Shown piece after piece: positions 51,620 to 62,652 of a stretch of 64,000 bases of DNA. The stretch covers positions 375,596,706 to 375,660,705 of the forward strand of contig NC_085137.1 in the NCBI RefSeq assembly GCF_035046485.1. The letters run 5' to 3'. The position numbers and the translations under genes are program-made. Positions within the stretch are counted from its first letter, which is position 1. Each line of letters begins with the position of its first letter. The notes below the pieces were generated by a model that did not search any database, was not told the origin of the DNA, and worked only from the letters and a program-made list of their open reading frames with translations. The DNA is from Aedes albopictus (lineage: Eukaryota; Arthropoda; Insecta; Diptera; Culicidae).

Positions 51620-51892
51620 GCCCCTTTTTGAAACATTTCAACGACCGCGCGGTGTTTACGTTTCAAGAAATCTGACAATATTGGTGGCTGTTCTGTTGTT
51701 ACCATCTGCATGCTATATTTTTCGCACCTACCGTATCGAAAGAGCGTCGCGATGATGCTACTGCTCCTGCTGCCGCTTAGAATATCGAGTGCTCGGCCGG
51801 CCACAAGGTTTTTGAAACATTAATCTAATATCATCAAATTGAGCTTGTAATGAAAAAGATCCGGAGCATTTACTTTGGGTATTATGTAACCA

Positions 51893-52145
51893 CACACTCA
51901 AAACAGATTTGCGGGCTCGGCAAAAACGCGCACAGCCGTCTGCTCAGTAAAACTATCAGCTGATATCCCAGCAAAAAGTGACATTTGTTAGCTGACTCTC
52001 AGCAAAACGATTGCCGAAGCTCAGCAATGAACTGTCAAAATTGCTGAGATCTCAGCAAAATTGTTGTTTGCTGATTACTCGGCTGTGCAAATCTCGGCAA
52101 AAGAATGGAAAAATGCTGATATCCCGGCAATCTGAATTAAGTGTG
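51893..52145. repeat. 253-bp MITE with CTCAGCAAAA motifs
   Basis: Inverted ends CACACTCAAAACAGATT and AATCTGAATTAAGTGTG (imperfect). At least seven CTCGGCAAA / CTCAGCAAA / CCCAGCAAA motifs lie between them. Confidence 0.6.
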
Positions 52146-52753
52146 CATGATTGTGTTCTGATATAAAATTAGCAGAATAGCAACATAACAGCGAAGGCAG
52201 CAATGACGAGGGAGACGCCCCGACGACGACGCCACGGAATGTAAATATGCACTCTACAATAAATCCAAGAAAAGATTCAAATTATACGAGATTAATTGGT
52301 GTTCAAAGCTTACAAAAAGCTACATTTTCAAAAGTATTAAGTTATTTTTCCTTTTCTTTGTCAATTGAGGGGAATATAGGTAATTATTGTCATTAAAAGA
52401 GCATCGATCGACATTTGGAAAAACTTGCAATTTCAACACAAGTATGCGTGGTATTTTTTTAAGAGTGGTCGATATTGTTCGGTCAAAATACTTCTGAACC
52501 AAAATCAACAGATGGCGTTAGTGTTTCAACGGTTTTTAATTTGAAATTTCGGACGCGCATTTCATGGTACTTTGCACTAGCCTACACGTCAGTTTGTCGG
52601 TGGTATGGGTGTCTACATTACATCTTATTGTTTTTGTATTTTTTATTTTTACAGTGTTGTTTATTGTAACAATATGATTCTAAATAGTACTGTTACAATA
52701 CAACATTCGGTTTTTCTACTGTATTTTTTATTCGGGCTACCACTTCGACGAAC
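52146..52753. other. Intergenic, unassigned
   Basis: No gene or bounded repeat is seen; AT-rich with a T-rich stretch at 52620-52660. Confidence 0.3.
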
Positions 52754-52755
52754 TA

Positions 52756-53596
52756 CACTGAGGCAAAAATACTTAGGAATTTAATAAGTCGCAACTTATG
52801 AAAGGACTATTTTTCTGTTTCATTACTCGCTTATTGATGTCATAGTTGTCGCGAACGCGTTCCATATCTACAACTTACGATTGACATAAGCGGCATGATT
52901 GCGAAAAAGCCATAATTGAAATCTATGAAAATCTTTACAATGAGGGTATGGATTCCAGCTAGCTTCGTCTTAGACAAACAAGCATTACTCACAGATCAGT
53001 TTTCGGAGCTATCGGACACTCAAAATCAAATTGATTTTCTTTAAGTGCCCATAAATTCTCTCAAATCAACAACAACAATGGAATTATAAGTAAGTAAAAT
53101 GATCGATTTCTCTTAATTGATCCCAGCGTTTTTCTCAAAAGTGACAAGAAGCAAGTTTGACTGCATTGTGTAGAAAAATACGCATGCAAACTTGCATTCT
53201 TCAATGAAAGTACCAAAGTATCAATGATCGATGAAGAGAAATCTATCATTTTACTTACGCAGTAATTCAAGATGCATGAGTTGGAGCAGAATTATTTCAT
53301 CACAAAATTCAAAACATATAAATACGAATATCATTTTGCTTGTGACATGACATTCATAATTACCAATATTGATTTCTATAAGTTTCAGTAGTTGATTTCA
53401 ATAAGAGCAAACATACGATAGTTATAGTTTTGATCCAATGATATTCCTAAGCAAAACTTATGATTTTGGTAAGTGACTGTACATAAAATTTTTCCTCTTT
53501 TAATCATAAGTGAAATTTATGGCTTTCAATAATAATCGTAGTGTCACCAAATCTTAAGGGGATCTTATGCTCTTCCTAAGTGTTTTTGCCTCAGTG
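52756..53596. mobile_element. 841-bp MITE, TA target (Tc1/mariner-like)
   Basis: Inverted ends CACTGAGGCAAAAATACTTA and TAAGTGTTTTTGCCTCAGTG (one mismatch) with TA on both sides (52754-52755 and 53597-53598). The interior holds a second hairpin (53088-53275) and no ORF of note. Confidence 0.75.
53080..53275. repeat. Hairpin MITE nested in the 841-bp MITE
   Basis: GTAAGTAAAATGATCGATTT and its mirror AAATCTATCATTTTACTTAC delimit about 180 bp. Confidence 0.6.
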
Positions 53597-53900
53597 TAAC
53601 TATGGACTACATGGAGCTTTTGGGGGCTTGATGCGCGTTTTCAATAGGGTGGCGTCATTCTTCGACTTCCACTTGACACGCAACGCACTACGTCGTAGTT
53701 TTTTGTCTTTTTTCAGCAACAGAAATAGCTGACGAATTCATTGTTATGTACCTTAGTTTAAGTTTCAATACCTTGACTGCGCTATTATGTTCCAACTTGT
53801 TTGTGTTTGACCTTTGAATTTGTTTTCTAATATTATTGTTATCATAATTATTATTATTATTTTTTTAAACCATCATTGGGGCTCTAGTAAGCCTGTTGAT

Positions 53901-56069
53901 TAGGTTGTCCCAAAAATTGCACATGGTCGAAAAGCTTGGGGGCTCACGCTGCAAATGATAGCTAAGGGTGTTAGAAACATACTTTTGTATGACGGCAACT
54001 TTCAGAAACGACGTTTAGAGGTCGCCCCGGCGAGATTTTTGAAAAAATGGCCATTTTTCGTAATAAATTTCATACAAATATTTTTAACCGTGCAAAAATT
54101 GGCAATACCCACTATTTTTTTATTTTTTACAGCTTGATATGGATCCAAACTTCTTGGGAAAAATAATTAACGACATGTTTTGCAGGTAACTTTTTGATAC
54201 TGAATTTTTGAATTTACTAAAATTTGTCATTTTTTTATATACTGTGCATTTTACCCATCATAAAAAGTATCTGAACCTAATGCTAATTTAAAACAATTTC
54301 CATAAAAAGATAGGAAATTTTATGAGGAAAAACTTTGCCGAAGACAGCATTGCGTTTTTCCTATCCGTTTTAGAGTTATTCACGATTTACTATTTGGCGA
54401 AATTTGAATTTTTAGGAATTTTTCTAAAAATGTCACATAAGAACTTCTTAAAAACACATACAAAGTAAAAAATCACGTATGCTCAACAAGTTTTTGTCTT
54501 GATTGTGTTTAGGAATTATGGTGGCATCATTTATGGAATTTTTGTTTCCGTTGATAAATCCATTTTCTTTGATATAGAAAGCTACCTACTAGCGAGAAAC
54601 TTTATCATTAAGTACCATTTTGAGATGCCTCAGTAGGCCATGGCATTTTTAACGGTGATGTACTGACAATGGTTTATACGAGCAAAATACACAATCAAAC
54701 GCACGGCACATTTTCTATATCATTTAGAAGGTGATACATTCCGCAAAACATGCCGATTTTGTTTTTCAATGATGTTGTTCAAATCGTTAAAAGACATGAA
54801 TAAAACGTTCTAGTAGTCCCTAACATTTTGATCAACATATAGGATGATAAAAATGACGTCACTTGTTCATGTCCAAAACTGTTGTTTACCAATAATAGCC
54901 TACCTTGTCTTATTATATGCCGCGTGTGTGTTATGGTAATCAAATTGTTCTAACCTTGGATAACATTACGTTAACTCGCTGGTTCATCTCATCCCACCCG
55001 TTTCAATTTGACTCAATGTATCTTATTTTCGATGTTGATAAGATAGTTCAAGTCAGTAAATGTAAAAAAAGACATTCTCTGCTTTTGAGAATGAACTTAG
55101 TATCTAAAAATTGGTATTCTTACGTAAGATGTTCGTAATCGCGATTCGTATTCGCCTTTATTCACTTTGCCACTGTTTCCTGGGATGTTTCACTGGTCCA
55201 GGACTCATACGTCTTTGTATAGAAAAATAATTGAGAATATTGACAGGAAAATAAGATAAACGTGAAAATATGGCTCAACATTTTGTGGAGAATATCTTTA
55301 AAAAATCAATAGGCAGTACTAAACTTGTCAAGTCAAGAGAGCTAGCTTTTTAAGAAATCTTTGCTATATAATTTCTATATGAAGGATTCAATCCCTTCAT
55401 ATAGAAATTATATAGCAAAGACAAAAAATAAAAACCAAGTAATGATGTCACCATAGTTTCATAACACAATCAAGACAAAAACTTGTTGAGCATACGTGAT
55501 TTTTTACTTTGTATGTGTTTTTGAGAAGTTCTTATGTGACATTTTTAGAAAAATACCTAAAAATTCAAATTTCGCCAAATAGTAAATCGTGAATAACTCT
55601 AAAACGGATAGAAAAAACGCAATACTGTCTTCGGCAAAGTTTTTCCTCATAAAATTTCCCATCTTTTCATGGACATTGTTTTAAATTAACATTAGGTTCA
55701 GATACTTTTTATGATGAATAAAATGCACAGTATATCAAAAAATGACAAATTTTAGTAAATTCAAAAATTCAGTATCAAAAAGTTACCTGCAAAACATGTC
55801 GTTAATTATTTTTCCCAAGAAGTTTGGATCTATGTCAAGCTGTAAAAAATATAAAAATAGTGGGTATTGCCAATTTTTCTACGGTAAAAAATATTTGTAT
55901 GAAATTTATTACGAAAAATGGCCATTTTTCAAAAATTTCGCCGGGGCGACCTCTAAGCGTCATTTTTGAAAGTCGCCGTCTTACAAAAGTTTGTTTCTAA
56001 CACCCTTAGCTATCATTTGCAGGGTGAGCCCCCAAGCTTTTCGACCATGTCCAATTTTGGGACAACCTA
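53901..56069. mobile_element. 2.17-kb element with about 650-bp inverted arms and 8-bp TSD
   Basis: Ends TAGGTTGTCCCAAAAATTG and CCAATTTTGGGACAACCTA. Arms run about 53901-54550 and 55430-56069 with scattered mismatches (landmark CGTATGCTCAACAAGTTTTT and its inverse near 55476). The exact 8-bp duplication CTGTTGAT is at 53893-53900 and 56070-56077. The roughly 880-bp middle has no recognisable transposase (the ORF at 54905-55138 is featureless) and contains a smaller palindrome near 55380-55420. The 8-bp duplication points to the hAT group; the termini resemble the 643-bp element at 20.5 kb. Confidence 0.85.
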
Positions 56070-56089
56070 CTGTTGATGTAGATCAAATA

Positions 56090-56427
56090 AATAGAAGACA
56101 TCATAACGATTAAACATACCAGCGGAGGTCTGTTAGCGATTTTGCACCTTTTTCGCTCTCTATTTTCTTGCAACGGGTAATAAATGAGAGAATCTAAAAA
56201 ATCAAGAACGCTATTGTCAGGCCGCCACCAACGGACTTCGCACAATCAAGTCGCGACGCGACCCAACTCGCGACGTTTTTTAATCATGTCAAAAGTAGTG
56301 CACATCCTTCCCGTTGTTGTCAGCAACACAGCGCACTAGATGCGAAACAGTTGCGACACTTGTAGACTAAGAAAATGGCCATTTTTGATTGAATGTCGGT
56401 CTTGATTCCAACCGGATAGACAATACC
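56090..56427. repeat. Dispersed repeats: 5.55-kb family and 43.3-kb family copy 2
   Basis: 56100-56180 matches 5550-5625. 56211-56427 matches 43327-43546 (GCCGCCACCAACGG...ACCGGATAGACAATACC). Confidence 0.65.
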
Positions 56428-56933
56428 GTGGTTCACAGTGCTATATTTTTTCTTTCAGTGTATGTTGCGCAGCACAGCATTGGCATTGACGTGCAACATT
56501 CAAATGTCATTACCCATATTTTGCCACCTCGGTGGCCGCCCGTTGGTCCCTGTTTTCGCTTCGTACGTCACAAATTCGCCCATCTTTTGCCGCTTCGAGT
56601 TGACACGCACACAAGCCAGCCTGAGCCGCAGAAGAGGAAAAAGCACCCCATTTGATGCTGCTCGCTGGCCGACCGCGACCAAGAGTAAAGTGAAGAAGTG
56701 TAGTGTGATAGGACATATTTTTCCTACAACAGAGCACAAGCACCACACACAGTCGCTCAGTTTTAGTTTTTCGGTTTTTATAATTTGTAATAATTCTACG
56801 CAACGTTTCGCGAGTTTTTCGGGAAGAGATTAGTGACCCATTGCGGCGGAATCTACCAACTGCGTTCATTTGCGGAAAGTGTCTAGCTTTAGTATCAGCT
56901 TAGTTTCATAAGGTGGAATTTTAGTTCAAAATA
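56428..56933 (+). promoter_or_regulatory. Candidate promoter and 5' UTR of an unidentified gene
   Basis: Unlike its surroundings this stretch is GC-richer and repeat-free. A TCAGTT initiator-like site lies near 56757. The sequence leads to an ATG with A at -3 (CAAAATAATG) at 56934. Promoter status is inference. Confidence 0.4.
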
Positions 56934-56948
56934 ATGTTTTATCCTCTG
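56934..56948 (+). CDS. Candidate first coding exon (Met-Phe-Tyr-Pro-Leu)
   Basis: ATGTTTTATCCTCTG is followed directly by a consensus donor GTAAGT at 56949. It is too short to identify by itself. Its support is the combination of a good start context, a strong donor, and a phase-0 match to the open segment at 62536. Confidence 0.4.
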
Positions 56949-57786
56949 GTAAGTACCATGCAGCTTCTTTTTACTAATTTGTCTTCCATTGCTATCCTCC
57001 CGGAATCATGGTTCCTCATGCCGCGGGATATAAAATTATGGATGAATGCGTGATTTTTTCCTTATTCATAATGGTGTAAACCATGCGAGTACACCGCGAC
57101 GTGCATAAAAAGGGAAAAGGAAACGCGAGCGAAAAAAAGATGAAGGCTCACAAAATAAATTCCTGCACACTGCTGCTGCTGCCGCTGCAGCACGCGGTGA
57201 GTTTCATAGGAGCAGCGAGCTACACCAATATTGGAAGGGTAGCGAAAATGTCTCGCGTCGGCAGCAATCGTTCGTCGTAAAATGGAGCAGAAATGCTCAT
57301 GTAATCAGTCGGATCGACTCGATTAGTTTATTGTTTTGATTGAAAATTTACGGAAAATTACGCTCGATTCATTTTCGGGATGCAATCTCTCTGTCCTGAC
57401 GGAGACCGGCTCTAGCAGCTCGCCATTCGTCGGTGTATGTATTGGGGTACCGTCCTCCTATACGGAAAATAATATTGTTCACAGGTTCGGAACCTGTATT
57501 GGTGCGGGTAGGGGGTGGTAGTTGAATCACGATGATGATATAGCCTGCCCGGAGGAGCAGCAGGAGGCGGTGCACAGTCTTTGATGGACACACGAAGACG
57601 CCCCGGCTCCTGATACGAGGCGATGATTTTTATGCTTGTTGGACCTCTAAACATCCGCCTTAGTGCTACGGCATTGCACAGTGGTTCAATTTAAGCTAAA
57701 TATGAAAATGCTTTTTACGTGACCGTATTATTTTTACCAGTTTCCTAAACATTTCATAATTATTTCGAAATTCATAATTTGATATA
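56949..57786 (+). other. Candidate intron, first part
   Basis: A GC-richer stretch to about 57660 with no convincing ORF, then AT-rich. Short ORFs at 57083-57654 on both strands overlap and show no family motif. Confidence 0.3.
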
Positions 57787-57958
57787 GGGTAACGAAGGGT
57801 ATTATCGGCAGGTTTTTTCTCTTCGTCATGGGGGGTGTTTGCCTGAAATTTGGGCATAGTTGGGAAGGATTTGAGGCCAACTGTGAGTTCAACAGGTTTA
57901 AAAAACCTTCCATGACGAAGAGAAAAAAATTGCCGAAAATACGTAAGTTCCCCTAGAT
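57787..57958. repeat. TATCGGCAG-family MITE, copy 2
   Basis: TATTATCGGCAGGTTTTTTC... and the inverted GAAAAAAATTGCCG...GTTCCCCTA. Conserved core AGTTGGGAAGGATTTGAGGC, as in the copies at 26.2 and 60.6 kb. Confidence 0.7.
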
Positions 57959-58385
57959 ACACTGCTCCCAATCGCATAACAGCAAATGAGCAGGAATTGA
58001 GAAAACGGCATTTGAAGTTTAAAAACTCGTTTTTTATGTAAAAGTTTGAAAAATCGCCATAACTTGAAAAATGTTTCGATCATCTCGTAACTTTTACAGA
58101 TTGCTTTGTCGTGTTCGTACCTCAACTGTGAAAAATATTACATTTACTATAAAATTGTTCAGTTTTGCGTTACAGGATACAAACATCCGTTATAATGACT
58201 GTTAAGCGAGTAGTTTCGAAATGAAACGCACATGATTTTTGATGGTTTATGGTGGAAATTATGACTGTCCCTATAAACAAGTTTTTTTTTCGATCCCGAA
58301 AAAATAGTTTTAATCTCTGGTCACGATCACGGTGTTTGATGGCAATAAAGTGAAGATGTTTCCTTTTACATAATTTTATAATGTG

Positions 58386-59344
58386 GAGTGGGCGGGGCAA
58401 GATATGTCACCTAAGGATGGATCATCATAACTTTTTAAATACAAATCGTTTTGGTTTGTATTCATCCTCTACTTTTCAATACATTAGTTAGCTGTGATAA
58501 AAGCCGTTTAAAAGATTATACAAAACAAGTTTTTGAACGAGCAGCTTAAAAAAAAGGCCGATTTTAGGCTTTGAAAAAAGTGCGGGGCAATATGAGTTAT
58601 CTTTTAAATACACTGAAGTTTTTTTACGACGGTAATGGTACCGCTACTTTTCAAAAACCGTCGTGAAAAAACTGCGTTATTTCAATTTCGTAAAAAAAGT
58701 GAAGTCACGTTAGATGTAATCCTGACTATATTGCACGTGTTTAAAAAAACGAAGGGTTTTAAAATAACTCGTTTTTTACGCGGTACTGCGTAAAAACCGC
58801 GTAAAAAAAAATCAGTGTAGTTCAGATTTTCTCAACGAAAAACGACAGTATGTACTATTTTTTTTTTCTGTATTCACATAAGCTACATATCCATATTGAA
58901 TAAAAAAGAGCTAGTAGTTAGAATTTTATGAATTTATTTGGAGAATAATAAAGTTTACATTTTTAGTTGTCGTTAGGCAACTTGCAAATCAATGTTTTTA
59001 CGAAAAAAAAAAATATGTATCATTAATTTATGTTATAATTATAAGCGCTTATTCCTCTTGGTTAGAGTGAGTTATGAGATAGTCTTGTAAAAAAGTAAAT
59101 CACTTTAAAATACGCTCAAAATTGCCATCTTGCCCCGCGTCGTTTATATGGAGATTATATGGAATGTATCGTATAAAAAAAGACTTAAAACCATCTTATT
59201 TTTTTATCTCCATGAAGGTGAATAATTTTGCAATGAATGCCCTTAACTTTTGTATATTCATGTTGTTCACCTAACAAAATTATTAGCATAAATCAAAACA
59301 CAAGTAATGTGCTCGAACTGACCCATCTTGCCCCGCCCCACCCT
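58386..59344. repeat. About 960-bp element with GGGCGGGGCAAGAT ends
   Basis: Left GTGGGCGGGGCAAGATATGT, right end complementary to GGTGGGGCGGGGCAAGATGG, with similar GCGGGGCAA motifs inside. It holds a nested MITE at 58611-58817. No ORF of note. Confidence 0.55.
58611..58817. mobile_element. 207-bp nested MITE, TA target
   Basis: Ends CACTGAAGTTTTTTTACG and CGTAAAAAAAAATCAGTG with TA outside each (58609-58610, 58818-58819). Interior CCGCGTAAAAA / TTTTTACGCGG palindromes. Confidence 0.65.
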
Positions 59345-59374
59345 AATGTTCTTTATTGACCGTTGTGCTTCTTT

Positions 59375-59452
59375 TCCCCGAATGTCGGTTCTCTGAATGC
59401 CGTTTCCCCGAATGACACTTTTCCCCGAATGACCCATTTCCCCGAATCACAC
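59375..59452. repeat. Short tandem TTTCCCCGAATG repeat
   Basis: Five or six units of about 14-16 bp (TTCCCCGAATGAC and variants) in direct orientation. Confidence 0.65.
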
Positions 59453-60270
59453 CCGGGTAGAGGTGAATAACAAACCAATAACTAAAGAATAACATATTTT
59501 GTCATCATATTTAAATTCGCAATTCTTCAGTTCTTTATGAATAGCTCAGGATGACACATAAATTATAAAATATGCTATCATTGTAAAACTTGTAATTGAC
59601 GAGTTGTTATTAAATAGTATAATATCATAATAATAACAAATGTTACTATCATACTATCCTGGCCACAATATCAAAACAATAACATAATTTACCATCATAT
59701 TAAAATATGCTATTATTTAGACATTCTTTTTGCTATTATTTTGTTATTACAATGGCAAAATCAGTTATTCTTTAGTTGTTATGCCATAGAAATTTAGTTA
59801 TTATTTTTGTTATTTTAACTCTTATTTCAAACAGAACAAATAGCTAATTTTGCCATTTAAACATTCTATTTTAATGGTAAAACTTGCCCTTCATTTGCCT
59901 TCCCGGGTAGAGCTTAATAGTAAAAGAATGGCAAATTTTACCATTAAAACAGAATGTTTGAATGGCAAAATGTGTTATTTGTTTGTTTGAAATAAGAGTT
60001 AAAATAACAAAAATAATAACAAAATTTTGGTATTAGAAAAACTTATAAATAACTTATTTTGCCATTGTAATAACAAAGTAATGGTAACCCGAGCAGGGAA
60101 TGAGAACAAACCTATAACAAATTGATAACTCATTTTGTTACTGATAACAAAATGAAATCAAAACAAGTTTTCGTTCCGAATTCTTTTTATTTAATATCAA
60201 ATTGAGATATCATTTTGTTATCATTTCAAAAACTCAATGTTAACAAGATTTGATTTCAAAAATCAAAAAT
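59453..60270. repeat. Three adjacent AT-rich units starting CCCGRGYAGRG
   Basis: Units start at 59455 (CCCGGGTAGAGG), 59905 (CCCGGGTAGAGC) and about 60091 (CCCGAGCAGGGA). Each is rich in AATAACAAA, and 59740-59900 is roughly inverted at 59925-60080. The first terminus matches the MITE at 25.3 kb, but matching right ends are missing. Confidence 0.5.
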
Positions 60271-60281
60271 AGGTTTAATAT

Positions 60282-60427
60282 AAATAAAAATAAAAAATAA
60301 AAAGAAAATCGCGTTAAGTACTGTTCCTTTGAATTCCACTAAGAATTTGCATCCTTTGACAGATACGTATTTCGACCTCAACTGTAAGGTCGTCTTCAGT
60401 GTCTTGTACTTGACTCGACTCGACTCG
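60282..60427 (+). mobile_element. 146-bp retroposon with TSD
   Basis: A single copy of the sequence that forms each arm of the 39.1-kb palindrome. A-rich start; hairpin GACCTCAACTGTAAGGTC typical of LINE or SINE 3' ends; tail of GACTC units. Flanked by AGGTTTAATAT at 60271-60281 and 60428-60438. The tail at the GACTC end suggests plus orientation. Confidence 0.7.
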
Positions 60428-60587
60428 AGGTTTAATATGCTTTATTAACATTAATTATATTCACAAAGTATTTGTTAAATCTACCTGTACTCTAGTATTG
60501 TACTTTCATATTGACACAAAATTTGCAATTGCTGATTCTGGGTAATGGTCATGCTATTGATTTAAATTGGTTTAATAAGTCTTTTTA

Positions 60588-60785
60588 GGGTACCTGGTTA
60601 TTATCGGCAGTGTTGTTCTCTTCGTTATGCGGGGTTTTTCATCGGCCAAATTGCCTGAAACTTGGTCGTATAGCTCAGCTTGGTTGGGAAAGATATGAGG
60701 CCAATGTTGAATTCAACAGGTTTCAAAAAGCCTTCCATAACGAAGAGAATAAAACTGCCCAGAATACAAAAGTTCCCCTATATTA
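60588..60785. repeat. TATCGGCAG-family MITE, copy 3
   Basis: TTATTATCGGCAGTGTTGTT..., core AGCTTGGTTGGGAAAGATAT, and inverted end GAATAAAACTGCC...AGTTCCCCTA. Confidence 0.7.
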
Positions 60786-61946
60786 GTTATTTCAATCTAA
60801 ACATATTGCCAAATATTTTGAAAATTGAACTACAGGGTGATTATTTCTTTAGTTTTATTTTTTTAAACTGCACTATTCGCACTTTCGTAAGAGAATAATG
60901 GGAGTTCCACAGTATAGACTGTTTCGGAAATTATAAATATTCTGTATATTGAATAAAATGAACTGTTCTGATAATTTCAACCAACTTCTTTCAGAACACA
61001 GCATATTGTGATCCACATTTTTGTATTGAAAGGGAATATTGTCATAAAATTGTCATGAAATTGTCATGATTTTAAAAGAACATTCGAATTCTCTAACAAT
61101 TAACTTAATTCTTCATATTCCCATTTGCACAAAGGTGTTTTTTTTAAGGATTTTATCATCATATTCGTTGTCTCAACAAGTTGTCAAAGAAATGCCTTCA
61201 GTTTCTCATTTTTTAAGGTTTTCACCGAAACATAAGAACTACCACACAGTTTCTTAGCTTTCCTGAACACATCTAATTTCAACTAATTTATTGGCATAGC
61301 TTGTCATACCATAAAAACGAACGCAGTAAGCAGTAAATAAGACATTCGTTTGCTTAACGTTTGTTGATACATGTGTTGTTGAGAAATTTGAAACAACAAT
61401 TGTTGCATTGAGATGGCCCGTAATGATGGTTCTTGATCAAATATTCTAGCAAAAATTGTTTTATCTAATCGAGAATTATATTTTCTTATTGAAACTGTAA
61501 CTTTCATTGTGTTTGGAAATAGAACATTTTATTTGTGAGATTTTTTTCTTCTTTTCTATTATGCTACATTTTTTGATCACTTTGTGCAACTTCAAATTTT
61601 AATCATCTAGTTTACAGAGCCCCATTTTTTAACTTTGACAAGGAACATCAACAAAATTGGTATTAATTGCTTCATTAGAATGTATACTATAACAGCTAGA
61701 AGAAACTTTTTTGGATATTGTGCTCAAATTGAAATGGCATCCAATCGTTAGTGTATTTATAATTTCTGAAACAGTCTTTTTTTCAAAATTTTCAAACTGA
61801 TCTCGTTGGGTCGCTCACGAATGGAGCTCTCGGACTCTGTCAGTTCTCACATCGAGGAACTGAAAACGACCGCCGCAGTCATTCATTTTCGGCTGAAAAA
61901 CAGGCACTGAGACTGATATTTTGCAGGACTGTTTGTGACAGATTTA
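60786..61946. other. Candidate intron, unassigned
   Basis: No gene or repeat with clear ends is seen; the short ORFs at 61066-61507 are featureless. Confidence 0.3.
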
Positions 61947-61949
61947 GTA

Positions 61950-62170
61950 CCGTCAGTGTACCAGTAGCCGCTCGTGTTCCAATAGCCGCTCACCGCCTTT
62001 AAAATGATGTTTATTGGAATAAATATGTATGATTGTTTTCATCCGTGTATAATTCGGCACGCATATTTTGAATATCCGTGGAAAAAAGATTGTATTTTTG
62101 CAGGGAACTTTGTTTTCTACACTCGTGAGCGGCTATTGGAACACGAGCGGCTACTGGTACACTGAGGGTA
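61950..62170. repeat. About 220-bp MITE with 40-bp perfect ends
   Basis: CAGTGTACCAGTAGCCGCTC plus GTGTTCCAATAGCCGCTCAC is exactly mirrored at about 62124-62164. The AT-rich interior encodes nothing. Confidence 0.75.
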
Positions 62171-62205
62171 CCTTTTTAAGAACAAGGTTGTTAGAAAACA
62201 AAGAT

Positions 62206-62467
62206 CTTCTTCTTCTTTCTGGCTCTACGTCCGCACTGGGACTTGGCCTGCCTCGCTTCAACTTAGTGTTCTTTGCGCACTTCCACAGTTATTCATTGAA
62301 GGGCTTTCTTTGCCTGCCATTGCATGAATTTGTATATTGTGAGGCAAGCACAATGATACTCTATGCCCAGGGAGTTGAGGAAATTTTCCCGACCGGAACG
62401 GGAATCGAACCCGCCGTCTCCGGATTGGCGATCCATAGCCTTAACCACTAGGCTAACTGGAGACCCC
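62206..62467 (-). mobile_element. tRNA-derived SINE, second subfamily, full length with TSD
   Basis: 262-bp minus-strand copy of the SINE at 36913-37176: head at 62467 with B box GGTTCGATTCCC, tail as CTT repeats at 62206. A 13-bp duplication AGAAAACAAAGAT is at 62193-62205 and 62468-62480. It lies 68 bp upstream of the candidate exon at 62536. Confidence 0.88.
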
Positions 62468-62535
62468 AGAAAACAAAGATGGCCGCCTTGTAATTTGATT
62501 AAAACTTAAAAAGCATAAATTTGATTATTTATCAG

Positions 62536-62640
62536 GTATCAGAACGTCGGCTCAGGCGGCACGTTGTCCTACAAATGGGAGATTTGTGCCTCGCCCTAAC
62601 AGTAGCCTTTATCATCACCTACCTGAACGGAAAAAGGAAA
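62536..62640 (+). CDS. Candidate second coding exon with one membrane segment
   Basis: After an acceptor (TTTATCAG, cut after 62535), 35 codons stay open in the frame set by the ATG at 56934. They start VSERRLRRHVVLQMGD, a basic stretch, then LCLALTVAFIITYL, a hydrophobic run of about 14-16 residues, then NGKRK. A basic segment before a single hydrophobic stretch would suit a type II signal anchor. A GTAATT donor follows at 62641 in phase 0; without splicing the frame stops at TAG 62650-62652, giving a 43-residue microprotein. No family is recognised, and the internal ATG (62575-62577) is an alternative start. Confidence 0.4.
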
Positions 62641-62652
62641 GTAATTTGTTAG

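Noticed and set aside
51540..51804. Possible small membrane protein on either strand
   Set aside because: The ORFs begin inside a hairpin repeat, overlap each other on opposite strands and have no splice or promoter support.
54905..55138. Transposase inside the large inverted-repeat element
   Set aside because: The 77-codon ORF has no DDE/D or BED-finger motif and low complexity typical of AT-rich DNA.
62536..62601. Alternative reading ending ...GGTLSYKWEICASP-stop
   Set aside because: This other frame is open for only about 21 codons and would not be in phase with the exon at 56934; it is less consistent than the phase-0 reading.
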